Assembly: GCF_019797765.1 (NCBI RefSeq)
Contig: NZ_CP081862.1
Location: forward strand, 992,001 to 1,056,000
DNA: 64,000 bases
Origin: Cellulomonas sp. C5510
GTDB taxonomy: Bacteria; Actinomycetota; Actinomycetes; Actinomycetales; Cellulomonadaceae
Reading direction: 5' to 3'
Shown here: one piece after another, positions 26,493-34,612 of the stretch
How positions within the stretch are numbered: position 1 is the stretch's first letter
Layout: every line of letters begins with the position of its first letter
Made by a program: the position numbers and the translations under genes
Notes under the pieces: generated by a model
The model's database searches: none
What the model was told of the DNA's origin: nothing
What the model saw: the letters and a program-made list of their open reading frames with translations, nothing else

Positions 26493-27094
26493 CGGTCGTC
26501 CTCGTCGTCGTCCGGGTCGTCGTCGAACACGACCGGCGCCCCGCGCGACGCCCCCCAGCCCTCGACCGTGAAGCCGCTCTCGAGCAGCCGCTCCACGATC
26601 TCGGCGCCGCCGTTGTCGACGATGCCGAGCACCGCGTCGATGCTCTGGTCGCTCGGGTGCGGGGGCACGCTGACGACGAACCCGAGGTGGAACTCGTCGG
26701 TGTCCTCGTCGGCGCCGGTCTCGGCCTCGGGCGCCGCCTCGTCCTCCCACGTCATGCCCGTGAGCTCGGAGTGCATGCCCAGGCTCTCGTGCAGCAGGTC
26801 GTACAGCCGGGCGTTCAACCCGGAGACGCGCGCCTCGAGCGCGAGCACCCGCGGGTCCTCGTCGGCCTCCGAGGCGCCGAACTCCGCCCGGACGCCCGCG
26901 GCCGTGTCGACGTAGTCGTGCAGCGCGGCGGTCAGGGCGTCGACGGCGGTGTGCATGGCACCGGTGTCGACGCCGGGCAGCGGCTCGGGCCCGTGGGCGC
27001 CGCCCGCGTGGTCGTGCGCGTCGTGCCCGTGGTCGTGGCCGTGCCCATCGCCGCCGTCGTGGCCGCCGCCGGGGAGCAGGGGGTCGCCGGTCAC
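26489..27094 (-). CDS. His-rich acidic protein between carboxylase beta and epsilon genes
   Basis: A 201-residue protein not assigned to a family. The first 34 residues hold eight His in a Gly/Asp/His pattern ([12 protein letters not shown]), which should bind a divalent metal. A helical middle (about 48-115) follows, then an acidic linker, a folded segment with [11 protein letters not shown] and [19 protein letters not shown], and an Asp-rich end. There is no signal peptide. It overlaps both neighbours by four bases, so its synthesis is tied to carboxylase subunits. A role as metal donor or regulator of the complex is conceivable but unsupported. Confidence 0.75.
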   Translation of the reverse strand: MTGDPLLPGGGHDGGDGHGHDHGHDAHDHAGGAHGPEPLPGVDTGAMHTAVDALTAALHDYVDTAAGVRAEFGASEADEDPRVLALEARVSGLNARLYDLLHESLGMHSELTGMTWEDEAAPEAETGADEDTDEFHLGFVVSVPPHPSDQSIDAVLGIVDNGGAEIVERLLESGFTVEGWGASRGAPVVFDDDPDDDEDDR

Positions 27095-28698
27095 AGCGGG
27101 ATGTTCCCGTGCTTCTTGGGGGGCAGCGCCGCGCGCTTGGTGCGCAGCACGCGCAGCGCGCGGACGATCTGCGACCGGGTCTCGGCGGGCGCGATGACCG
27201 CGTCCACGTAGCCGCGGTCCGCGGCGTCCCACGGGTTCACGATGGCCTCCTCGTACTCGCGCGTGAGCCGGGCACGCTCGGCCTCGACGTCCCCGCCGGC
27301 CGCGGCGACCTGCTGCAGGGCGCCGCGCTGCAGGATGTTCACCGCACCGCCGGCGCCCATGACGGCGATCTGCGCCGTGGGCCACGCCAGGTTCACGTCG
27401 GCGCCGAGCTGCTTCGACCCCATGACGATGTAGGCGCCACCGTACGCCTTGCGGGTGATGACGGTGACGAGCGGGACCGTCGCCTCGGCGTACGCGTAGA
27501 TGAGCTTCGCGCCGCGCCGGATGATGCCGTTCCACTCCTGGTCGGTGCCCGGCAGGAAGCCCGGGACGTCCACGAAGGTCAGCACCGGGATGCTGAACGC
27601 GTCGCAGGTCCGCACGAACCGGGCGGCCTTCTCGGCGGCGTCGATGTCGAGCGTGCCGGCCATGGTCAGCGGCTGGTTCGCGACGACGCCGACGGTGTGA
27701 CCCTCGACGCGCCCGAAGCCGATGAGCACGTTGCGCGCGAACAGCGGCTGGACCTCGAGCAGGTCCCCGTCGTCCAGCACGTGCTCGACGACGGTGCGCA
27801 TGTCGTACGGCTGGTTGTCGGAGTCCGGCACGAGCGTGTCGAGCTCGAGGTCCTCGTCCGTCACCTCGAGCTCGGCCTCGTGCGGGTAGGCCGGCGGGTC
27901 GGTGAGGTTGTTCTGCGGGAGGTACGACAGCAGCGACCGCACGTAGTCCAGCGCGTCGTCCTCGTCGGAGGCCAGGTAGTGGGCGACGCCCGAGCGCGTG
28001 TTGTGCGTGGTGGCGCCGCCGAGCTCCTCGAAGCCGACGTCCTCGCCGGTCACCGCACGGATGACGTCCGGACCGGTGATGAACATGTTCGAGGTGCCGT
28101 CGGCCATGACGATGAAGTCGGTGAGCGCGGGGGAGTAGACGGCCCCGCCGGCCGACGGACCGAGGATCAGGCTGATCTGCGGGACGACGCCCGAGGCGGC
28201 GACGTTGCGGCGGAAGATCTCCGCGAACTGGGTGAGCCCCGCGACGCCCTCCTGGATGCGCGCGCCCCCGCCGTCGCTGATGCCGACCAGCGGCATGCCG
28301 GTGCGCAGCGCCAGGTCCATGACCTTGGTGATCTTCTGGCCGTGCACCTCGCCGAGGCTGCCGCCGAACACCGTGAAGTCCTGCGAGTAGACGGCGACCG
28401 GGCGGCCGTCGACCGTGCCGTGCCCGACGACGACGCCGTCGCCGGGGACGCGCTTGCGGTCCAGCCCGAAGTTGGTCGAGCGGTGCCGGACGAACGCGTC
28501 GAGCTCGGTGAACGAGCCCGGGTCGAGGAGCGCCTCGATGCGCTCGCGGGCGGTGCGCTTGCCGCGGGCGTGCTGCTTCTCGGCGGCGGCCTGCTCGGGC
28601 TCCGTGACGGCGCGGCGGTAGCGGTCCGCGAGGTCGGCGACCTTCGCGGCCGTTCCGGCCGGGGGCGTGGGTGCGTGCGACGCGGGGGTGTCAGTCAC
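27091..28698 (-). CDS. acyl-CoA carboxylase beta subunit (propionyl-CoA carboxylase type)
   Basis: The carboxyltransferase subunit moves carboxyl from biotin to propionyl-CoA or acetyl-CoA, for methylmalonyl-CoA or malonyl-CoA. The 535-residue protein has both crotonase-like halves: [11 protein letters not shown] and [17 protein letters not shown] in the first, and [27 protein letters not shown] and [12 protein letters not shown] segments in the second, forming the two oxyanion holes. It ends KKHGNIPL, as in AccD5/PccB. GTG 28698 begins the frame without a clear ribosome-binding site. It is divergent from birA. Confidence 0.93.
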   Translation of the reverse strand: MTDTPASHAPTPPAGTAAKVADLADRYRRAVTEPEQAAAEKQHARGKRTARERIEALLDPGSFTELDAFVRHRSTNFGLDRKRVPGDGVVVGHGTVDGRPVAVYSQDFTVFGGSLGEVHGQKITKVMDLALRTGMPLVGISDGGGARIQEGVAGLTQFAEIFRRNVAASGVVPQISLILGPSAGGAVYSPALTDFIVMADGTSNMFITGPDVIRAVTGEDVGFEELGGATTHNTRSGVAHYLASDEDDALDYVRSLLSYLPQNNLTDPPAYPHEAELEVTDEDLELDTLVPDSDNQPYDMRTVVEHVLDDGDLLEVQPLFARNVLIGFGRVEGHTVGVVANQPLTMAGTLDIDAAEKAARFVRTCDAFSIPVLTFVDVPGFLPGTDQEWNGIIRRGAKLIYAYAEATVPLVTVITRKAYGGAYIVMGSKQLGADVNLAWPTAQIAVMGAGGAVNILQRGALQQVAAAGGDVEAERARLTREYEEAIVNPWDAADRGYVDAVIAPAETRSQIVRALRVLRTKRAALPPKKHGNIPL

Positions 28699-28842
28699 CC
28701 GAGGAAGGCTAGTGCGCGCGGACGGCGGCGGGGGTGGGCGACGGCCACGGACCTCGGCGCGCGGCGTGGTGCGGATGCGACAACCGGCGCGCGGTCCCGA
28801 GCGGACGGGCCGCCGCGGGGCGGGAGCGGGGAGGATGGGGGC

Positions 28843-29709
28843 GTGGAGGACGGACGCGGGCCCCTGCGGGCGGACGAGGTCGCGGCGCTGGCCGGGCCGG
28901 GCGGGCCGCTGCGGCGGTGCGAGGTCGTGGCGACGGCGACGTCGACGAGCACCGAGCTGCTCGCGCGCCTGGCGGCCGACGCCGGGTGGGCGGACGGCGG
29001 GCTGCTGGTCGCCGAGCACCAGCAGGCCGGGCGCGGGCGGGGAGGCCACACGTGGACCACGCCGGCCGGGGCGGCGGTGACGATGTCGCTGGCGCTCCGT
29101 CCCGGGGTGCCGCGCGCGTCCTGGGGGTGGCTGCCGCTGCTGGCGGGGCTGGGCGTCGTGCACGGGCTGTCCGCGGCCACGGGCCTGACGGCGGCGGTGA
29201 AGTGGCCCAACGACGTGCTGCTGCCGGCTCCGCCCGGTGCCGAGGACCTGCCCGGCTGGGGGACGGACCGCAAGGCCGTCGGGATCCTCGCGGAGGCGGC
29301 TCCGGCGGGGGACGCGGTGGTGCTCGGCATCGGCGTCAACGTGTCGCAGACGGCCGCCGAGCTGCCGGTGCCGAGCGCCACGTCCCTGCGGCTGTCGGGT
29401 GCGCCCGCCGCCGACCGCACCGCCGTGCTGGTCGCCCTCGTCCGCGAGGTCTGCGCGGTGCTCGAGCGGTGGCGGGCGACGGGCGGGGACGTCGCGGCAG
29501 CGGGGCTCGACTCCGAGGTCGTGGCGGTGTGCCGGACGCTCGGCTCGGAGGTCGGGGCCACCCTGCCGGACGGCGCGCGGCTGCGGGGCACGGCGGTGCG
29601 GATCGACCCCGACGGCGCCCTCGTGCTGCGGGGCCCTGATGGTGCCGAGCGGCGGCTGCTGGCCGGTGACGTGCGTCACGTCCGGCCCACCCGCGGGCAC
29701 CTGCCGTGA
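28843..29709 (+). CDS. birA: biotin-[acetyl-CoA-carboxylase] ligase
   Basis: Activates biotin with ATP and attaches it to the biotinyl domain of the alpha subunit encoded at 20562-22361. The 288-residue protein lacks the N-terminal DNA-binding domain of E. coli BirA, so it is a ligase only. Visible motifs are [33 protein letters not shown] and [12 protein letters not shown] 28843 has GGGAGGATGG upstream. It is transcribed divergently from the beta subunit and is followed after 15 bases by the cyclase gene. Confidence 0.9.
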   Translation: MEDGRGPLRADEVAALAGPGGPLRRCEVVATATSTSTELLARLAADAGWADGGLLVAEHQQAGRGRGGHTWTTPAGAAVTMSLALRPGVPRASWGWLPLLAGLGVVHGLSAATGLTAAVKWPNDVLLPAPPGAEDLPGWGTDRKAVGILAEAAPAGDAVVLGIGVNVSQTAAELPVPSATSLRLSGAPAADRTAVLVALVREVCAVLERWRATGGDVAAAGLDSEVVAVCRTLGSEVGATLPDGARLRGTAVRIDPDGALVLRGPDGAERRLLAGDVRHVRPTRGHLP

Positions 29710-29724
29710 ACTAGGGTCGCTGGT

Positions 29725-30852
29725 GTGACGGACCGGACGGGCAGCGCGCGCCAGGACGACGAGGCGCGCCCCGTCGCCCCGGCGCCGGCCGACCCCTCGG
29801 CCGCGCCCGGCGTCGCCGAGTCGGCCGGCGCCCGGCTCGACGCGGCTCTGCTCGGCGGCGCCCGCACCCTGAGCATGCGGGACCTGGCGGAGCGCGCCGG
29901 CGTCGACGTCGAGCTGGTGCGGCTGTACTGGCGCACGCTCGGCCTGCCGCACCCGGACGCGGACGACGCGGCGTTCACGGTGCGGGACGCGGACGCGCTG
30001 GGCAGTGCGGCGGCGCTGCTGCGGGAGGATCTCGTGTCGGGCCGCACGATGATCTCGCTGACGCGCGCGCTCGGGCACACGAGCGACCGGCTGGCGCTGT
30101 GGCAGGTCGAGGCGCTGGTGGAGGACGTCGCGACGCGGCAGGGGCTCGACGACCCGGCCGCCCGACGCGCCGTGCTGGAGGCGCTGCCGGTGCTCGCCCC
30201 CGTGCTCGAGGCGCAGCTGCTGCACTCCTACCGCCGGCACCTGGCGTCGATCGCGTCGCGGTACGCGGTGGAGTTCGCGGCCGGGCAGGACCGCGACGGG
30301 GACCCGGCGGCGCTGCCGCTGGCCCGGGCCGTCGGGTTCGCCGACATGGTGTCGTTCACGCGCCGGACGGCCGGGCTGGGCTCGACGGACCTGTCGGACT
30401 TCGTGCAGCGGTTCGAGACCATCGCCCGGGACGTCGTCACGCAGGGCGGCGGCCGCGTGGTCAAGACGATCGGCGACGCGGTGCTGTTCGTGGCGGACGA
30501 CGTGCGGACCGGGGCACGCGTCGCGCTGGAGCTCGCGCGGGTGCTCGGCGGGGAGCTCGACGTCGAGCGCGAGAAGGCGGCCGGCGGGCTCGCCGAGGGC
30601 GCGCGGGGCGTGACCCCGGTGCGGGTCGGCGTGGTGTGGGGCCGGGTGCTGTCCCGGTTCGGCGACGTGTTCGGGCCGTCGGTGAACGTCGCCGCCCGGC
30701 TGACGGACATCGCGGACCCGAGCACGGTCCTCACCGACCCGGCGACCGCGCGGCTGCTCGTCGACGTGCCGGGGCTCGTGCTGGAGCCGCAGCCGGAGCG
30801 CGAGCTCGAGGGCATCGGGGCGCTGGCGCCGGTGCGGGTCCGCACCGCCTGA
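29725..30852 (+). CDS. class III adenylate/guanylate cyclase with N-terminal MerR-like helix-turn-helix
   Basis: A soluble 375-residue cyclase. Residues about 45-95 look like a MerR-type winged helix ([26 protein letters not shown]), followed by a helical linker and a class III catalytic domain from about 195. Its metal Asp207 is in GFADMVSFT, substrate-contacting Lys247 and Asp251 in KTIGDAV, and the transition-state Asn and Arg in [10 protein letters not shown]. Homodimers of this type make cAMP. The HTH-like part may be an autoinhibitory or sensory domain rather than a DNA binder. It follows birA by 15 bases, likely cotranscribed. Confidence 0.87.
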   Translation: MTDRTGSARQDDEARPVAPAPADPSAAPGVAESAGARLDAALLGGARTLSMRDLAERAGVDVELVRLYWRTLGLPHPDADDAAFTVRDADALGSAAALLREDLVSGRTMISLTRALGHTSDRLALWQVEALVEDVATRQGLDDPAARRAVLEALPVLAPVLEAQLLHSYRRHLASIASRYAVEFAAGQDRDGDPAALPLARAVGFADMVSFTRRTAGLGSTDLSDFVQRFETIARDVVTQGGGRVVKTIGDAVLFVADDVRTGARVALELARVLGGELDVEREKAAGGLAEGARGVTPVRVGVVWGRVLSRFGDVFGPSVNVAARLTDIADPSTVLTDPATARLLVDVPGLVLEPQPERELEGIGALAPVRVRTA

Positions 30853-30920
30853 CGTCCGCCCGCCGGAGCCGGCGCGGCGTCGGCGCGCCGAGCGGGTGCG
30901 TGGACCGCGACGGCCCGGAT

Positions 30921-30932
30921 CGAATCGATTCG
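30921..30932. promoter_or_regulatory. 12-bp palindrome before the efflux transporter gene
   Basis: CGAATCGATTCG is a perfect palindrome and a local AT-richer spot, 35 bases upstream of the MFS start. It could be an operator, but a 12-mer palindrome can also arise by chance. Confidence 0.3.
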
Positions 30933-30966
30933 CGCCGCTCGTCGCCGCGTGCGACGATCAGGGCAC

Positions 30967-32253
30967 ATGAGCACCGGCGAACCACCCGCACGACACCCGG
31001 CACCCGCATCCGTCCCCGCCGCGCCGGGGGCTGCCGGGGGCGTCGCGGCACCCGTGTTCCGGCCGAGCGCCAGGTACGTGCTCCTGCTCGGGGTGATGAC
31101 CGCGCTGCCGGCCGTCACCACCGACATCTACCTGCCGTCGCTGCCGGACGTGGCCCGCGACCTGGGGACCAGTGCCGCGGCGGCTCAGCTCACGATGACG
31201 TCGATGCTCATCGGCGGGGCCGTGGGCCAGCTGGTGATCGGCCCGCTGTCGGACCGCTTCGGCCGGCGCCGGCCGGTGCTCGTCGGCGTGGCGCTGCACG
31301 TCGTGACGTCGCTGCTGTGCGCGATCGCCCCGGCGATCGTCCCGCTGATCGCGCTGCGCACGATGCAGGGGTTCTTCAACGCGTCGGCGTCGGTGGTCGC
31401 GATGGCGGTGATCCGCGACCGGTTCGTGGGGCCGGACGCGTCGCGGCTGCTGTCGCGGCTGATGCTCGTCATCGGGGTCGCGCCGCTGTTCGCGCCGAGC
31501 GTCGGCGGGCTGATCGCCGGCGAGTTCGGGTGGCGCGGCGTGTTCGTGGCGCTGGCCGTGTACGGCGCGGTGCTCTGGGTCGTCGTGCTGCGGCGCCTGC
31601 CGGAGACGCTGCCGTCCGAGCGGAGGCTGTCGTCCACCGCGGGCGCGTGGCGCGGCTACCTGGTCCTGGCGCGGGACCGGCACTTCGTGGCGCTCGCGGT
31701 GCTGCCGGGGCTCGGGCAGGCGGTGCTCATGAGCTACGTGGTGGGGTCGCCGTTCGTGCTGCGCGAGGGGTTCGGGCTGAGCGCCGGGCAGTTCGCGCTG
31801 GTGTTCGCGGTCAACGGCGTCGGCCTGGTCGGCGGTGCCCAGGTGAACGCCGCGCTGGTGCGCCGCTACGCCCCGATCCAGATCATCCGCGCGGTCCTGC
31901 CCGTCTCGCTGGCGCTCACCGCGGCGCTGCTGGTGCTCGCGCTGACGGGCGCCGGCGGGCTGCCGGCGCTGCTGGTGGCGCTGTTCCTCATCATGTCGCT
32001 CGTGAACTTCACGCCGCCGAACGCCTCGGCGATCGCCCTGTCGCGGCACGGTGAGCGCGCGGGGACGGCCGCGGCGTTCATCGGGTCGCTGCAGGCCGGT
32101 GTCGCCGGTGCGGTGAGCCCGCTGGTCGGTGTGCTCGGCGAGGACACCGTGGCGATGGCGAGCGTCATGACGGGCGCGGCGGCCGGCGCGCTGCTGGTGC
32201 TCGCGCTCGCGACCCCGGCCTACCGTCGCGGCGGCTGGACCGCGGCGCACTGA
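30967..32253 (+). CDS. Bcr/CflA-family multidrug efflux transporter (MFS)
   Basis: A proton-driven exporter of 428 residues with twelve membrane segments. The region after the first segment reads TDIYLPSLPDVARDLG, typical of Bcr/CflA drug exporters, and the loop after segment 2 carries the MFS motif PLSDRFGRRRPVLVG. ATG 30967 is preferred over the upstream in-frame start at 30949. It faces the aminotransferase gene end to end with about 20 bases between. Substrate is unknown. Confidence 0.88.
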   Translation: MSTGEPPARHPAPASVPAAPGAAGGVAAPVFRPSARYVLLLGVMTALPAVTTDIYLPSLPDVARDLGTSAAAAQLTMTSMLIGGAVGQLVIGPLSDRFGRRRPVLVGVALHVVTSLLCAIAPAIVPLIALRTMQGFFNASASVVAMAVIRDRFVGPDASRLLSRLMLVIGVAPLFAPSVGGLIAGEFGWRGVFVALAVYGAVLWVVVLRRLPETLPSERRLSSTAGAWRGYLVLARDRHFVALAVLPGLGQAVLMSYVVGSPFVLREGFGLSAGQFALVFAVNGVGLVGGAQVNAALVRRYAPIQIIRAVLPVSLALTAALLVLALTGAGGLPALLVALFLIMSLVNFTPPNASAIALSRHGERAGTAAAFIGSLQAGVAGAVSPLVGVLGEDTVAMASVMTGAAAGALLVLALATPAYRRGGWTAAH

Positions 32254-32273
32254 GCCCCCGGGGTGGCGGGCGG

Positions 32274-33575
32274 TCAGGCGCCGAGGCGCGCCAGTCGCCG
32301 CACGGCCTCCTCGAGGACCGCCTCCTGCTTGACGAACGTGAACCGCACCGCGGTGCGCAGTGTCTCGTCCGCGGCGGACCCGGGCCGGGTGAACGCGCTC
32401 ACGGGCACCCCGACCACGCCCGCGAGACCGGGGAGCGCGCGGCACAGACCTGCCGCGTCGCGGATCCCCGATCCGGCGAGCGGCCCGGACAGCAGCGCGG
32501 CGGCGTCGGCGACCACGAAGTACGTTCCCTGCGGCCGCGCGACCGCGAAGCCCGCCCCGGTCAGCCCGGCGGCCAGCAGGTCCCGACGCGCAGCCAGCGA
32601 CTCCGCGAGCCCGCGGACCCAGCCCGCGTCGGGGCCGTCGGTCGTCTCGAGCGCGAGCGCGTGCGCCACCGCGGGCTGGAACGGCGCCCCGGACACGTAC
32701 GTGAGGAACTGCTTGACCGCCCGCACTGCGTCCACGAGCGGCGCCGGCCCGGTGACCCAGCCGATCTTCCAGCCGGTGAACGAGAACGTCTTGCCCGCGG
32801 ACGAGACGGTCAGCGTGCGGCCGGCGGCCCCGGGCAGCGTCGCGAACGGGACGTGCCGGGCGTCGTCGTACGTGAGGTGCTCGTACACCTCGTCGGTCAC
32901 CACGAGGCAGTCGTGGCGCTCGGCGACCTCGGCGACCACCGCGAGCTCGGCGGGCGTGAGGACGGCACCCGTCGGGTTGTGCGGCGTGTTGAGCAGGATC
33001 ACGCGCGTCCGGTCGGTGACGGCGGCGCGCAGCGCGTCCGCGTCCAGCCGGAAACCGTCGGGGCCGGCCACGAGCGGCGCGGTGGTGTGGCGCGCGCCGG
33101 CCAGCGCGATGACCGCGGCGTAGGAGTCGTAGAACGGCTCGAGCGTGAGCACCTCGTCGCCCGGCTCGGTGAGCGCGAGCAGCGCCGCGGCGACCGCCTC
33201 GGTGGCGCCGGTGGTGACGAGCACCTCCGTGTCCGGGTCGACGTCCAGGCCGTAGTGGCGCCGCTGGTGGTCGGCCACGGCGCGCCGCAGCTCCGGGGTG
33301 CCCGGCCCCGGCGGGTACTGGTTGACCCCGGCGGCGATGGCGTCCGCGGCGGCACGCTTCACCGACTCCGGGCCGTCCACGTCGGGGAACCCCTGGCCGA
33401 GGTTGAGTGCACCGGTGCTCGCGGCGAGCGCGGACATCTCCGCGAAGACCGTCGGCCGGGGCACGCCGTCCGCACCGAGCAGGCCCGCCGCCCGGGCGGT
33501 CGCCTGCCAGCGCCCCGCGCGCTGTCCGAGGCGCCCGGGACGGGGCGCCGGGCTGTCGTGCGGGTGCGGGGTCAT
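32274..33575 (-). CDS. class I/II pyridoxal phosphate aminotransferase
   Basis: A 433-residue fold-type I aminotransferase. It has the LGQGFPD entry motif, NTPHNPTGAVLT, TDEVYEHLTYD and the Schiff-base Lys in SSAGKTFSFTGWKIGW, matching the methionine/kynurenine-type (YbdL, KAT) group. A 40-residue Arg/Pro/Ala-rich N-terminal part precedes the fold. ATG 33575 is the start that keeps this part; the true start might lie later. The substrate cannot be fixed from sequence. Confidence 0.87.
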   Translation of the reverse strand: MTPHPHDSPAPRPGRLGQRAGRWQATARAAGLLGADGVPRPTVFAEMSALAASTGALNLGQGFPDVDGPESVKRAAADAIAAGVNQYPPGPGTPELRRAVADHQRRHYGLDVDPDTEVLVTTGATEAVAAALLALTEPGDEVLTLEPFYDSYAAVIALAGARHTTAPLVAGPDGFRLDADALRAAVTDRTRVILLNTPHNPTGAVLTPAELAVVAEVAERHDCLVVTDEVYEHLTYDDARHVPFATLPGAAGRTLTVSSAGKTFSFTGWKIGWVTGPAPLVDAVRAVKQFLTYVSGAPFQPAVAHALALETTDGPDAGWVRGLAESLAARRDLLAAGLTGAGFAVARPQGTYFVVADAAALLSGPLAGSGIRDAAGLCRALPGLAGVVGVPVSAFTRPGSAADETLRTAVRFTFVKQEAVLEEAVRRLARLGA

Positions 33576-33720
33576 CGCGGTCCTGTCGTCTCGGGGACGC
33601 CAGGAGGGTAGACCGCGGCCGGTCCCGCCCGCGCGAGCGGACCGCGGGGCGGGACCGTGGTGTCGGTCGGCGCGGGGGAGGGCCGGCACGTGGCACGCCG
33701 AGGGGCGGCGCCGCCCCGTC

Positions 33721-33843
33721 TCAGAGCCAGCCGGAGGCCGCCGCGAGCCCGCCGAGCACGAGCAGCAGCAGCGACGCCCACGCGCACGCCACCCACCACG
33801 GCACGTGGTGCCGGGTCCGGGTGCGCGGGTGGTGCGTGCTCAT
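33721..33843 (-). CDS. small single-pass membrane protein
   Basis: A 40-codon frame from ATG 33843 to TGA. It opens with a His/Arg-rich segment (MSTHHPRTRTRHH) followed by a hydrophobic helix from about residue 15 to 36 (WWVACAWASLLLLVLGGLAA) and ends in SGWL. The orientation rule puts the basic end inside. There is no clear ribosome-binding site, so the call rests on the clean membrane-protein composition within an otherwise empty gap. Confidence 0.5.
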   Translation of the reverse strand: MSTHHPRTRTRHHVPWWVACAWASLLLLVLGGLAAASGWL

Positions 33844-33961
33844 GACGGGGACATCGGCACGCCGGACCCGGACTGAAGGGGTCGAGGGTCCTTCGCCCGG
33901 GTGAGCCGAGCGGTTCGCGCAACGGCCCCGCTCGCCCGACGGGCTGCGCCGTCCGGCCGGT

Positions 33962-34462
33962 TCAGCCCTGCTCGGTCTGCTCCACCTGGCGGCTCAGCTC
34001 CTCGACCTGCTGCGCGAGCCGGTCCAGGGCGTCCGCGGTCGCGTCGTCCACCTGCGTGGACGCGCCGTCGAGGGCGCTGCGCGCGGAGTCGAGGGCGGAC
34101 CGGGCGGAGTCGAGCTGCTCCTGCGTGGCGGCGGAGCCCTGCTCCCGGGCGTCGGCGAGCGCGGTCGTCGCGTCGTCCACGGCGGTGCTCGCCTGGTCGA
34201 CGGCGTCCTGCGCGGCGGCGCGGGCGCCGGCGTCGAGCTCGGACAGCCGGGTGCGGGCGTCGTCGACGGCGGAGCGGGCGGACTCGACGCGCTCGCGGGC
34301 CGCGTCGGCGAGCTCGCCGAGCCGGCCGGCGGCGTCGCGCGCGGAGTCGACGGCGGACTGCGCCTGCGAGGCGACGTCCTGCGCCTCGGAGCACGCGCCG
34401 AGCAGGAGCGCGCCCAGCACGAGCGGCGCGGCCAGGGCGGCGCGGTGGCGGCGGGTGGTCAT
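33962..34462 (-). CDS. coiled-coil lipoprotein
   Basis: A 166-residue protein with a signal peptide and lipobox LLGAC, then an almost uninterrupted Ala/Asp/Ser/Gln-rich helix of about 130 residues with repeating SALDSARSAL-type units. This predicts a long coiled coil anchored to the outer membrane face. GAGGAGG lies about 8 bases before ATG 34462. No enzyme motif is visible; a structural or envelope-spacing role would fit the shape, but this is inference. Confidence 0.78.
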   Translation of the reverse strand: MTTRRHRAALAAPLVLGALLLGACSEAQDVASQAQSAVDSARDAAGRLGELADAARERVESARSAVDDARTRLSELDAGARAAAQDAVDQASTAVDDATTALADAREQGSAATQEQLDSARSALDSARSALDGASTQVDDATADALDRLAQQVEELSRQVEQTEQG

Positions 34463-34553
34463 GTGGGGCCTCCTCGTCGGGGACCGGTCATTGTGCCAGG
34501 CGCGCCTGGCGTCCGGCTGGGAGCGGCGGCGCCGGGACCGCCCGGACGCAGAG

Positions 34554-34591
34554 GAGCGCCCCGCCCGCGGACGATCGCGGGCGGGGCGCTC
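34554..34591 (-). terminator. terminator of adhE
   Basis: Perfect 16-bp arms, GAGCGCCCCGCCCGCG (34554-34569) and its complement (34576-34591), with a 6-base loop, 21 bases past the adhE stop codon. Confidence 0.82.
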
Positions 34592-34612
34592 GGCGAGCAG
34601 CCTGACCGTGGG

